In this document: piece by piece, positions 1 to 8,966 of the stretch
How positions within the stretch are numbered: position 1 is the stretch's first letter
How the letters are laid out: every line of letters begins with the position of its first letter
Assembly: GCF_000003605.2 (NCBI RefSeq)
Contig: NW_003154748.1
Location: 58,903 to 74,407, forward strand
Source: Saccoglossus kowalevskii
Lineage: Eukaryota; Hemichordata; Enteropneusta; Harrimaniidae
Length of the DNA: 15,505 nucleotides
Direction of reading: 5' to 3'
Made by a program: the position numbers and the translations under genes
The notes under the pieces: generated by a model
What the model was told of the DNA's origin: nothing
The model's input: only the letters and a program-made list of their open reading frames with translations
Database searches by the model: none

Positions 1-105
1 TATAAATATCACACTGCACAATTTGACATGTTATTTGAATACAAAACATTTGTTGGACATATTAATGTATGAATGATTATGTATAAATATCACACTGCAC
101 AATTT
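1..105. repeat. 24-bp direct repeat, 81-bp spacing
   Basis: The 24 bases at 1-24 (TATAAATATCACACTGCACA then ATTT) recur exactly at 82-105. The sequence between them is not itself repeated. This could be the last units of a tandem array with an 81-bp period cut off by the window edge, or one local duplication. What lies before base 1 cannot be seen. Confidence 0.7.
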
Positions 106-725
106 TCAAATACGGAGAATGAAATTTGCAAGAACACTGTTTTCGATTCAGCTGCCAGCATCCACAGGTCTGTGGATGTTTCTTTTTGCTAGTGTTTCTT
201 TTGACTATTTGTTTTTGGGAGTCTGGAATGGACCCTTGGTCTGTTGTCTACATATTGCTGAGCAGGTATTTCTTCAAAACACATTGCAACTAATTTGAGA
301 AGTGCTTCTTATATTAATCATTTTTCTTGTCACTCTAGCTGGTTTACCATTGTCTTCTTATCAGCATGGTTCAAATATTCAAATGCTTGTCAGCTCCTCG
401 CAATAACACTCATTAACGATTTCAAAATAACTACTTCTCGTTGCACGCGGTTTGCTTTGGAAAACAGACATTATTCATGCATTCAAACCTGGACCCATCC
501 ACCACTTTCACATGACTGCGGGACTAACTGGCAGGACAATTTCTATTTTTGTGTTTTTGAGTTTTTCTCTAGCCAAAAAAAAACAACTTTCGTTCGTCTA
601 TCTACTCTTTACTAGATCATTTTGTCATGGTCAATGTACCAAATTACTACACTGGGAGAATGATGGCTATGGTAGCTCTCATCTTCTGCTGCTTAAAAAT
701 TCCGTAGACATCTTCTTGATCTGTT
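106..725. other. non-coding stretch, no supported feature
   Basis: There are open frames on the plus strand (295-615 and 452-802), but they are low-complexity, overlap each other and match no family I recognise. I see no splice-linked coding series, RNA gene or element ends here. Confidence 0.5.
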
Positions 726-1030
726 TAATGTTTTGTGTTCGAAAAACTAATAACTTTGAATTTAGAAATGTTGAGAGTATTAAACCACTTTCTCAAATCT
801 GACTGAAGTGTAAGACAATCACCCTCCATACTAGCAGACTCAAGTATCTTACTGTCTTCTTTATACATTGAGCAGTGCAAATTTGCATATAGCTCTGGTA
901 GATCATTGACAAATAACAAAACATTAGTAGACCAATCAGCGAGCCTTAAGGAACACCTGAAGGGACCACGCAAGGAGATGCATTGCCATTGACGTGTTTC
1001 ATTTTGAAGGTATGACATCGTTGGCATAAT
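726..1030 (-). pseudogene. decayed LINE reverse transcriptase fragment
   Basis: Read on the minus strand, this holds successive pieces of a non-LTR reverse transcriptase in the right order but in changing frames. They are SYLQNETR; VNGNASP then PSGVP-stop-GSLIG (the usual VPQGS motif with its Gln codon now TAA at 948-946); LFVNDLPELY (about 916-887, usual form FxNDLP); MYKEDSKI, which stands where the catalytic FADD/YADD box should be; and DCLTLQSDLRKW then LNISKFKVISFS, the usual region after the active site. The nonsense codon, at least two frameshifts and the loss of the first catalytic Asp position mark it as a dead fragment. The endonuclease and C-terminus are not visible nearby. The clade cannot be named; CR1/L2/Jockey-like elements are the closest in style. 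Confidence 0.75.
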
Positions 1031-2762
1031 ATCTAGTAGTAAAATAAGCCCATTCACTCATCCAGACCTACAAAGTAAAATGCTCGACCAGGCTAAAGTC
1101 AGTACACTTGAATGCCCCCGGACAAGACAGGAAAAACTTGTTTTTATTGTTGATGTTCCATGTCAAAGAGTCCACAAAAAAAGATTCGCAGCATACTCGT
1201 AACATCTGGTGAAGAGAAGGTCTAAAAACAAGGACGAGGAGCGTGGGAAGAGGCGTTATACGTTGAGCTCGTACGTATGCATCAGCCATAGTATCTATAT
1301 ATCGTATTATTGTAGCCACATTTCTTCTGACATCCATAAAATACTGTAACAATATGGAAACTATTCACATCATCAATAATGTACGTCGCCAGCAGTTATG
1401 TAATTAATGCAATGACCAGTGATTACCACTGCTTCATGTTTTTGTCTGCTCAACCCTGGTGAGTTATTGTGGAAGCTCTCTCTTATTTTCAGATCAGATC
1501 CCGTGTTTTTAGAGAATCATCAGCACAGACCTTGCCAGATTCCCCCAGTTATCATGTTTGTCTAAGCCTGAACGTGGAAGCATATCAATCCCATCACTCA
1601 GAATATATACAATCAAGTTGTGTTGTTCGCCACCACAGGTCGGTAAACCACTTACGATATTTTGGTCTACAGTGGTATTACACATTTGCATCTAAAATTC
1701 AACGCCATTAATGTTTACTTGAATTTGCAATCTATTAATCACATTTCACAGAATAAATTGATTTCAACTCCAATATGTATTTGGGACATTATGGTGAGAT
1801 GAACACTGTGTTTTTTGTTTTTGATTAACTCTTCGAAAAGAGGACTAGTTCTGTCACGGATTTGATTTACAACGTTGATTATCTTCGGCATGGAGGCATT
1901 TGCATATTCTTATGTCAGGAAAGTAGTCTAACCTAGTTGCTCCTAGTTGATGTTTATGAACTTATATACTGTCACACTAGTTAATTTATTCAGCATAACT
2001 TGCTTTATCAATGTTCCTGTTATGTAAATTCAGTAAAGCCCATATAGTGAGTACCGATGGGATGACACGTGTTCGCACAGATGCCAACTTAGTGTCAAAT
2101 TTAAAAAAAAGCACATAACCTAAACTAAAATATTAAAATGCTTGTTATCAAAATAGTAGTTGTGTCTGTTCATATAACTTGTACAGGTACATGATTTGAC
2201 TCGATCACAATATCATTTGTGAATTTTAGTTATTCTAGTGTACCAAAACAATTATATAATTCATCTTATTGCAATAAATATTTAACTAAGAAACTGTAAC
2301 ATATGCTCATAAATGCGTTAGTGCACTCACAGTTACCAACTACTTTTGACAATAACACAGAAATTATTCACCAAAAAACAGAATTTTTGACAATTTTGTC
2401 ACCAAACTGATAGAATTGTATTGTATGCATGTTACAATCAATATAAACACTAATAGTTTTTGATAGCTAATAAATTTCGCATGAATAAATTTGCATATAT
2501 ACACTCATAAGAACAGTACACAACACAATCAAGTCAATTAGTTCAGCATTTTTTGAAGAAGTCGCTCACATACATTTTTGAGCTAATAATTTCATTTTTG
2601 TATTGTAACCACTTTAGATGGTTTTTAAATTAGGCTTCTCCGACCATCGCTACACCCACAGTCTTATTATATACTGAAGGAAAGTTTCAACATAAGATTA
2701 ACTTAAATATAAAAAAAGATTGCAGTATTGTTTAGGATCAACAGCTCACATGTTTATAGATA
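1031..2762. other. AT-rich non-coding stretch
   Basis: I find no gene I can support. Short frames at 1068-1352 (minus), 1469-1711 (plus) and 1509-1691 (minus) show no recognisable domain, and the latter two overlap on opposite strands. The rest is AT-rich with many stop codons in all frames. Confidence 0.5.
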
Positions 2763-2990
2763 TTATACACATACATTTAATACAGGAATTGTATAAATAG
2801 ATGTTGTACTAATTGTATTCAGTTGTGGCAAATTTGCATAAAGATATGACATCAAAGTTTTATCATATAAGATTTGTCGACCAGAAGTAGCTTTAACAGC
2901 TACCAAAACCCACAAACACACCGATACAGTCAATATACAAACCAATGAATAACCAGACATATTGGGAAACGTCAGAAACAAAAAAAACAC
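2763..2990 (-). CDS. speculative small secreted-peptide ORF or first exon
   Basis: A 75-codon minus-strand frame. From an internal Met (residue 11) it begins MSGYSLVCILTVSVCLWVLV, then AVKATSG. That is a hydrophobic core of about 18 residues followed by small residues, much like a signal peptide with possible cleavage after VKA. The remainder is polar with few charges. Near the end, AAT|GTATGT (GT at 2774-2773) could act as a splice donor, so this might be a first coding exon rather than a complete gene. I recognise no mature peptide motif. Hydrophobic frames also arise by chance in AT-rich DNA, so confidence is low. Confidence 0.2.
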   Translation of the reverse strand: MFFLFLTFPNMSGYSLVCILTVSVCLWVLVAVKATSGRQILYDKTLMSYLYANLPQLNTISTTSIYTIPVLNVCV

Positions 2991-3029
2991 AGACCTATAA
3001 ATACCAACTTTCTAGGATCTTTATTAAAT

Positions 3030-3042
3030 AGTAGTAGTAGTA
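3030..3042. repeat. short (AGT)n microsatellite
   Basis: About four AGT units stand in an AT-rich non-coding stretch. It is too short to mark an element end with confidence. Confidence 0.5.
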
Positions 3043-3151
3043 TAACTAGATAAATGCAACCATTTTCCTATGGAGACAACACAGATAATAGGGGCGTTAC
3101 CTTTCTGATTGTAAATCCTTGATGAATACGAGTTTAAATTACAATAAATGC

Positions 3152-3229
3152 ATTTGACAGGGATATTTTAAAATCACAACAGCAATTGAAACAACTTGCT
3201 GCATTATAAGTATGACATCCCTGTCAAAT
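3152..3229. repeat. 13-bp perfect inverted repeat
   Basis: ATTTGACAGGGAT at 3152-3164 is matched by its exact reverse complement at 3217-3229, leaving a 52-bp centre. The match stops abruptly on both sides and no target-site duplication is visible outside. It could be a hairpin or the ends of a very small miniature element. The related string GACAGGTCAA follows at about 3269, which hints at local shuffling. The flanks out to 3770 show no gene. Confidence 0.5.
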
Positions 3230-3770
3230 TAATGGTTCTGCTTATTTGACCCCGACTTATTTGGCATGACAGGTCAATTCTATGACGTCTTCCCTAGAAA
3301 TGCTAGAGGGCGCTATAGCCAAACATGTGTCTTCATTTACACAATTGAAACTTATATATAGGTAAACGATAATGTCTGCATGTCCTGGAAATGAGTGTTC
3401 CGTGTATCAATATATAGTACAAGTATGATCAACCATAATATTTGTTATAACTGTAATACACTTCGTTCACAGCTAATAGTTAGTGGTTAAAGAAATCCAA
3501 TACGATTGCAAGTGTCACATTCCTTGCGGAAAATACGATCATGGCGGCAAAATTATGTGACTATTTACCATTTTACTGCGAATTGAAATTGTAACTACAT
3601 GAAATAATTGGGGAACTTTATTGACGGACATTAGCATGCGTTCTCCATTAAGAAATACTGCCTGGTTTAACGTCAGTGATATGTGCTAAAGACTTCAATG
3701 AATGACTCTTCACCATAGCAACATTATCTAGTTTGACGCTTTGTAGGAATGCAGCCAGAGTGTATTTTAC

Positions 3771-3776
3771 TTTATT
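3771..3776 (-). terminator. candidate poly(A) signal of the SDR gene
   Basis: AATAAA on the minus strand (TTTATT on the plus strand), 172 bases past the stop codon of the dehydrogenase gene, so a short 3' UTR is plausible. A second AATAAA lies at 3622-3617. The hexamer is common by chance in AT-rich DNA. Confidence 0.4.
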
Positions 3777-3948
3777 CAGATTTTAAATATCCCAGAATTC
3801 CATAAATGATCAAATTAATGTTAAAATCCCCACATGATAGTAATCAGTGACTAATTATAATAAGTGTACATGCACAATGTAAAATATTTTTAACTCCAAC
3901 TAAAAATCACAACTCTAGTAAAGAAAGAGCGTAAAGTGGAGAATGTCA

Positions 3949-4341
3949 TTATGTCTGCTTATCCCTTAGAGCAGCTGGGGTACAAAACTCACTGTAAAAG
4001 CGTTGATATCGAAGATCAGATATAAATGATGGGACATATTGATGAAATAATGTCATAAAATGTGTGTCATAAAAAGAACCAACCAAATACCGATGTTTGG
4101 GTTCCTTAGAAATAATTGCGTGAGTCATGACATCAATTACATCATTACAGTTTGGTAAGGTTTGTTTTAACTGCTCTACTAAATACTGCACATGGGAAGT
4201 GTAATGTTCTATCCCATATTCTCGTTTGACATCATCTGTCATTCCATCCCATAATTCCTCACATAAACGATGAAATATCTCAGGGTTACTATGACCAATG
4301 TTGGTTGCCCTTGCGTATAGCCCAGGTTCTATCATGGATAC
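3949..4341 (-). CDS. SDR gene, coding exon 5 (last)
   Basis: The acceptor ATTTCACAG is followed by 130 codons and a TAA at 3951-3949. It begins [15 protein letters not shown], where EPG closes the Rossmann fold and the following residues form the variable substrate-binding region. It ends with [13 protein letters not shown] and YVPSFISDL, which resemble the C-terminal RY... and LP..ISD segments of BDH1/RDH proteins. An acidic/basic tail extends about 15 residues beyond the usual end. Confidence 0.9.
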   Translation of the reverse strand, partial: VSMIEPGLYARATNIGHSNPEIFHRLCEELWDGMTDDVKREYGIEHYTSHVQYLVEQLKQTLPNCNDVIDVMTHAIISKEPKHRYLVGSFYDTHFMTLFHQYVPSFISDLRYQRFYSEFCTPAALRDKQT

Positions 4342-7300
4342 CTGTGAAATATGAATGAATGTCCTCAATGTAGATGCATCTCGTTACATACTATATGGGC
4401 GTTAATAAAAACACATAGCTTTCAAACTTCATATCAAACTTTATTGGTTGAAAAAATATATTTGCATTTTACTAAAATGTATATGATACATGAATATTTC
4501 ACAGTTGGGGTTTCTATTTATGGTACCTAATTGATAACCAATAATATAACTGTATGCCTCTTTATGTTGACACTAAAAGTTCTATGTAACATTACCTTAA
4601 CACCCCATGGGTACATTTCATTACGTAATGCATCACTAAAACTTTCCGCTGCATATTTCGTCATACAATACATGCCATTACCGGGTGGAGTCCATCTCCC
4701 AACCATACTCGTAACATTAATTATACGTCCTATTCACATAAACAATATACTAATATGATATGATATACTATATTGACAGTATTATATGTTATATTCATAT
4801 CATCTAATGTACGCATTAGACATTATTTGGACGGAATGTGTGGCTCATTCAAAACTAAAAGAATAAGACAAACGTTCTCTTCCCACAAAAGACTCGATTT
4901 TCGTATAAAAATTTCCATATTAGTTTCATCGTTGAACCACAAATTTGTAAATACTTATCATAAGTACAAGTGTTTTTAATCAACTCAAAGGAAATGGACG
5001 TAATACCTTTAGCTCTTCTTACAAGTGGTAAAAATGTTTGAGTAATTCTAACCATACCATACAAGTTAACTTCGGCCAATCGTTTATGTACTTCTACCTT
5101 CCCCCATTCCAGTTCACCCCATGTCCATATGCCAGCATTATTCACGACTGCCCAGATCCCTGAACAAATATATAATGTCAATATGTGAACCGGATATACT
5201 GACTACAGTCACACAGCAAAGCACACGTAATACCAAATTATTGGAATGTGAGAACAACTACAAAACCATACAATGGTAATACCAAACCATTATGGCATGT
5301 GGAGAGCCACAAAACTGCAGTAACCACGATAGGGTTTGTAGAAAAAAAATCAAAAATCCTTGTGAAAGCGACTACAAAAACGAGTAGAACTCACCAAATA
5401 AGTGGTATAACATAGTAAACATACTCTTAATCTGAAAATACTCATACTCGTACGTTTACTATCAGTAACCTCACCTTCTTCCAGTTTTAGAATATGCTCT
5501 TCTACCACCTTCCTTGATATTCTTACTGATTCGTCACTGGTGACGTCAACCTGAACTATTCTTAATCTATCTGAACAGTGTGAGATTAATGACAATGCCC
5601 CTTCACCATCTGTTATAGAAACACATTCGTATGACTGTTACTCCTTGGTAGTATACATATTAGTTATGAAAATATTTATGATATAACTTACATGATGTCA
5701 ACTGTGAGGAAATATCGATGTCATCAATGTTATGGTATATATTACTTGATACATTACATCAAATATGTTATCACGTCATATTAATTATATTCATAATACT
5801 TATAAGATGAACGTGTACACAATCAGTGTAATGGGAGATAAACCATGGTTTCACTGGTTAGAATTTAAAACTTTAAAGCAGCTGACCTGAAAACGTGTTG
5901 TTAAGAGGGTGGGGATATTTTAGCAGGTCATCACTTCTAAGTGGTTATCGTCAACAGATGGTGGAAGTGAATGAAGAATGAATTGTTGGTGAGGGAAATC
6001 ATGTTTCCTTGCATAGAGCAGAAATACTAGGTGAATGCACTTTTAATGCGCTAGATGAGGCCTTTCAAGTAAAACATGGTCTAGCCCTATCAGGGGTTGG
6101 AGGAAAACTATAAAATATACGTCTATATTGCCCATTCAATATATAATATTGTGTCACTAAGTTTTTTAATGGTCTGTTATTCATTATTGAACAACACGTT
6201 TTTTTCCAATACAGCTTGACACTGTCAGTGGTTTAATTAAATAATCTGAGCTATATTTCAATATTTCTAGACAATATCCTTCATATCCAGATGCTTTGTC
6301 TAGGTTTTAGCTTACTAATTTTAATACTATTGAATACTATTTAATGCTATTTTAACTTCGTTTTCTGTTATCTCTTGTTTACCTCACCTGAATTATATTT
6401 GAGTTCTATATTTCCTAAGGATTTAACTGTTGATGATATTTTATTGTGTAAGCATTATTACTTAATTGTTTATAGTTTTTATTCCAGGCTTCAGGTGAAA
6501 TTGGATTTGATTTCTTACTAGATTCTATAAGTTGATTATCTGCCAGAATTGTTTTGAGTTTGTATTTTTAACAATTAGGTTATGTTCTGTATTTTTTGTT
6601 CTTAACCATTTTTTTTGTATTTTCGATACCCTACGTATCAAAAGAGTATTTTCTAAATAATTCTACTGTGTTAGATATGTCACGAATTTACGCGTATCTG
6701 TTAATCGACTTAATTAGCTGATTGTTAGCGAATTGCTGTGTTATGTCTGTCATCGTTTAGGCCTATTTGAAGTTTTGGACGGAACTTGGCTCAGTGATTT
6801 GGAACTAATTACGAGAAAACCGTAGCTATTCGGCCTATTAATTCCGACAGTTGGTATTCGTAGTTATTATTGTAGTGAACGATTAATCAAAAGATATGAC
6901 GTGTTCAGTACTTAGTGTGATTGGCTTTATGATTGACGGTTACGCCCTAGAGTCTTTTTACTGCTTTGTAATTGGTTAGAGTTTTGAAAATGAATACAGA
7001 GAGTTTGAGTTGGTCTTGACGAGTACTCCACGAGAGACGCAGTCTAAGTCTAGTCCTGGAGAGCCTTGGGGCGAGTGTTGGCGCAGTCTAAGAGAGTCTT
7101 GGGTCAGCCTTGCGATAGTCTTGGGGATTTTTCCCCAGGGCGCTGTGTCTTATAGAGTGCTCGATTGACCGACTAAGACGAGAGCTGAAACGTATTTCGT
7201 TGTGTGTGTCTTATTTGACGGTTAAGTTAAAGTGACTTTCCCGATCCCATACCTCAAGGGGACGTGACATAGAGACGAGACGAGATTCCCCCCTGACACG

Positions 7301-8754
7301 TGTGGAGAACCCCGAGGAGAAGAATTCCCCCCTGATAGATAGGCCTTTTTGAGAATTATGCATTCTCTATCATACCATTTCTTCTTATGTTTCTTCTCAG
7401 TTTTTCTATTTGTCCTTCTTCTTTTGAATACATGGTAGACTGAATGACCAGTAATTAGGTTAAAATCAGTTACTGCCTCACTATTTATTAAGATTTGATT
7501 TTTTTCTTCCTTGTTTTTATGCTAGCTTATCTTGATATTCAAAACTGATAATTTGTCCTATGTGAAGATCTTAGTTTTATTATTTAAATAACTAATATTA
7601 TTTGTTTTGATCCATTAAATTCATTTACTATAATCATGCAAAATATTGGACAGTGATCCGACGTATCAGTAAAACCATGCGCTTTGAAATATTTACTATT
7701 TTTTAACTACGTCTTTAGAAGTTAATGCACAATCTACTGTACTCACACCGTAACAATTATAGTTGCATTCAGTATTGTAAAAACAGTTACACATAAAGCT
7801 ATATCATGACAGTTGGATCACTATCTGTGTGTATTTTTATAATGATATTATTCAGATATTAATATGAGAATGATGTAAATGAATCATTGCAATAATCATA
7901 AGTAAATCAGCTCTACTATTCGTATTACTGAGAATCATAATGTTCCCACATTTGGATAATTTACATACAAAAAGACATTCTGGCCTGGTTCGCGTATAGT
8001 TTTTTTAGATTTTTTAAGTGAGTCTATTGTATATGATTTACTTAGTAACATGCATGTTATAAAATGCAAAAGTGCATATCGTTGTTGACATGCAAAATAT
8101 TTGCGGCTGTTATTTACCAATATCAAATTACCTATTACGTACAGAATAGAAATTGATTTGTATATCACATAATGTGAGTTATGAAGAGTGTAGTTCATTA
8201 CGGATATACAATTATACTGGGTGAAGTGGTCGTTGACCTTTATGTTTTCTTTACGAACACACTCGATAAGTTATTTGAATGGCAGAACGTTGGCTTCTGG
8301 GGGAGGAGCTACAAATGTGTTGAGCCAATCGCCTTTTTCAGTTTGTATTGAAAATGTATTGAAAATGTATTGTATTGAAATTGATGTTTTCTAAATATTG
8401 CTATTCACGAAAACCCCGGTAAGCATCATATATGAAATAATAAATACCAACAACAAGAATGCCATACTCACCCCCTAAAAGGCATCCTGCAAAAACAACC
8501 ATTCCGATACTATCCAACCTTTTTGCCAACTCATGTCCAAATCCAGTATCACATCCAGTGATAAATACTATTTTTCCTTCAATGGATACCTTACCACTCC
8601 TCAAAAGTATCAGAATTAGACAACATATAGTTGTGACCCCGGCGATGACACATATCACGTACATACAGACAGTGAAGTTACTTACAAACTGTATCGCTAA
8701 TAGTACAATTATCGCAATAAACCCCCCAACAAATACACACACTTCCTTCGACAT
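3949..8754 (-). CDS. five-exon short-chain dehydrogenase/reductase (BDH1/RDH-like)
   Basis: Coding exons are 8754-8472, 5609-5475, 5159-5007, 4729-4596 and 4341-3949. Joined, they total 1098 nt and encode 365 residues. The start is supported by an in-frame TAG at 8778-8776 with no Met between. Residues about 6-24 and 28-51 look like two membrane helices. The Rossmann domain follows: TGCDTGFG (66-73, cofactor loop), DVT (116-118), NNAG (146-149), then catalytic N171, S198, Y211 and K215 (YCMTK) and EPG (240-242). The [23 protein letters not shown] and [10 protein letters not shown] strings are typical of the SDR9C group (3-hydroxybutyrate, retinol and 17-beta/3-alpha steroid dehydrogenases). 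Members oxidise or reduce a hydroxyl group with NAD(P). The middle and C-terminal strings look nearest to BDH1, but BDH1 has a mitochondrial leader, whereas here an ER or other membrane anchor is likely. The substrate cannot be told from sequence. All active-site residues are present, so it is probably functional. Confidence 0.92.
4596..4729 (-). CDS. SDR gene, coding exon 4
   Basis: The acceptor GTGAATAG is followed by 134 bases encoding [12 protein letters not shown] and the active site: Ser198, then Tyr211 and Lys215 in YCMTK, then [16 protein letters not shown]. The spacing of 13 between Ser and Tyr is normal for the family. The donor AAG|GTAATG is at 4595, phase 0. No ATG-started minus-strand frame covers this exon. 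It is found by splice signals and family match. Confidence 0.9.
5007..5159 (-). CDS. SDR gene, coding exon 3
   Basis: The acceptor TTGTTCAG is followed by 153 bases. The exon encodes [10 protein letters not shown] (141-150), the NNAG structural motif, then [20 protein letters not shown] with catalytic-tetrad Asn171. The donor AAAG|GTATTA at 5006 is phase 1. Reading past it soon loses family similarity. Confidence 0.9.
5229..5326. repeat. diverged tandem duplication in intron 2
   Basis: Two units about 49 bp long are offset by 49. Both start AATACCAAA and share ATTxTGG, ATGTG and ACAAAAC blocks in order. It lies inside intron 2 of the SDR gene (5474-5160). Divergence suggests an old local duplication. 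Confidence 0.45.
5475..5609 (-). CDS. SDR gene, coding exon 2
   Basis: The acceptor TAACAG is followed by 135 bases. The split codon G+AT gives Asp95. The exon encodes [14 protein letters not shown], the third strand with the Asp-Val-Thr that contacts the adenine, and the following helix. The donor GAAG|GTGAGG is at 5474 (phase 1). Entry and exit phases match exons 1 and 3. Confidence 0.9.
7038..7092. repeat. CGCAGTCTAAG direct repeat in the insert
   Basis: CGCAGTCTAAG occurs at 7038-7048 and 7082-7092, 44 bp apart, in a stretch dense in AGTC and CTTGGG strings. This internal structure fits a regulatory or LTR-like region rather than coding sequence. Confidence 0.5.
7285..7335. repeat. 12-bp terminal/subterminal repeat of the insert
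   Basis: ATTCCCCCCTGA occurs at 7285-7296 and again at 7324-7335, the second copy ending exactly at the target-site duplication. The first is followed by CACGTG. The arrangement suggests the right terminus was duplicated or is a repeated binding motif. Confidence 0.65.
8344..8380. repeat. short TGTATTGAAAA tandem repeat
   Basis: Two exact 11-bp units are followed by a shortened and a near-complete copy, close to the intron 1 donor side of the SDR gene. It is probably replication slippage. Confidence 0.6.
8472..8754 (-). CDS. SDR gene, coding exon 1
   Basis: Encodes residues 1-94 plus one base of codon 95: the membrane anchor and the first beta-alpha-beta unit with the cofactor loop TGCDTGFG and VVFAGCLLG. 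The donor is GGG|GTGAGT at 8471 (phase 1). The open frame runs past the donor to 8401 but loses family similarity exactly at the splice site. Confidence 0.9.
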
Positions 8755-8908
8755 AATGTCTTTATGATAAGCTAGCTAACTGAGCAATGAGGTCTATACA
8801 GATATGGTAGTGACACGTCACCGAACAAACAGACTACAGACTGGTAAAACACGTCATTCACGAATAAACAAGTTTTAATCCGCCAACATGTGTTACCATT
8901 CACCCAGT

Positions 8909-8916
8909 TATTTATA
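8909..8916 (-). promoter_or_regulatory. candidate TATA box of the SDR gene
   Basis: TATAAATA on the minus strand, about 155 bases upstream of the SDR start codon, would place transcription start near 8880 and give a 5' UTR of about 125 bases. TATA-like strings are frequent in this AT-rich DNA, and an upstream non-coding exon cannot be excluded. Confidence 0.25.
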
Positions 8917-8966
8917 TCAAAAAATAATGGATTATGGGATACCCCCACATATGTCTCTCTGTTCAT

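Larger units (their letters stand above)
6678..7335. mobile_element. 658-bp nested insertion of unclear class (possible solo LTR)
   Basis: The insert begins TGTCACGAATTTACGCG and ends ATTCCCCCCTGA, with TAGATA on both sides (6672-6677 and 7336-7341). Its base composition is visibly richer in G and C than the surrounding intron. There is no long open frame. TGTCACG at the left end has an exact inverted partner CGTGACA at 7263-7269, and adding flanking TA gives a 9-bp pair. TG...CA ends of that kind are typical of Gypsy-type LTRs, so 6678-7269 could be the LTR proper. However, the target duplication places the right border 66 bp further on, at a sequence that does not end in CA. A non-autonomous DNA element is the alternative. 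Confidence 0.7.
6672..7341. repeat. TAGATA target-site duplication pair
   Basis: TAGATA occurs at 6672-6677 and 7336-7341, immediately outside the 658-bp insert. On the minus strand, deleting the insert plus one copy joins codons AAA AAG GCC TAT to CTA ACA CAG in one frame across the LINE linker. That is what an empty site should look like. Confidence 0.75.
6210..7930 (-). mobile_element. decayed LINE ORF2 (endonuclease to RT start), interrupted
   Basis: On the minus strand, in the same orientation as the host gene, ORF2 landmarks appear in order. They are [13 protein letters not shown] (about 7760-7720) and TSDHCPIF (about 7663-7640) from the apurinic-type endonuclease; [15 protein letters not shown] (about 7383-7339) from the linker; [10 protein letters not shown] (about 6563-6534); and KASGYEG then [15 protein letters not shown] (about 6298-6225), the start of the reverse transcriptase (usual form KAxGxDG). 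Stops and frameshifts are frequent. The RT beyond the first motif, including the FADD box, is missing. The 658-bp insert at 6678-7335 splits the linker. Further upstream, a weak GDFN-like stretch at about 7920 suggests the endonuclease begins near there. Confidence 0.8.
5610..8471 (-). other. SDR gene intron 1, loaded with mobile DNA
   Basis: A 2862-bp intron bounded by GTGAGT and AACAG. Its centre (about 7930-6210) is a decayed LINE with a nested 658-bp insert, described separately. The flanks at 5610-6209 and 7931-8471 show no gene; the frame at 7935-8198 has no recognisable domain. The other three introns are short (315, 277 and 254 bp), so intron 1 grew mainly by insertion. Confidence 0.8.

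Noticed and set aside
295-802. Overlapping plus-strand frames with many aromatic residues
   Set aside because: Low complexity, no domain, and partly antisense to the RT fragment.
4531-4758. Plus-strand 75-codon frame
   Set aside because: It is the antisense shadow of SDR exon 4.
4855-5006. Frame continuing past exon 3 ([12 protein letters not shown]...)
   Set aside because: It is intron 3 read-through. The expected RIINVTS sequence is supplied in phase by exon 4 at 4729.
6676-7271. DNA transposon with TA target duplication, using the 9-bp inverted pair TATGTCACG/CGTGACATA
   Set aside because: The TAGATA duplication and restored LINE frame place the right border at 7335, not 7269. Kept only as an alternative.
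8401-8471. Coding continuation past the exon 1 donor ([12 protein letters not shown]...)
   Set aside because: Family similarity ends exactly at GGG|GTGAGT, and exon 2 joins in phase to restore the normal SDR sequence.
8459-8767. Plus-strand 102-codon frame
   Set aside because: It is the antisense shadow of SDR exon 1.
8772-8966. 64-codon minus-strand frame just upstream of the SDR start
   Set aside because: It lies where the promoter and 5' UTR should be, and the LFVNDV string resembling an RT motif stands alone with no neighbouring motifs.
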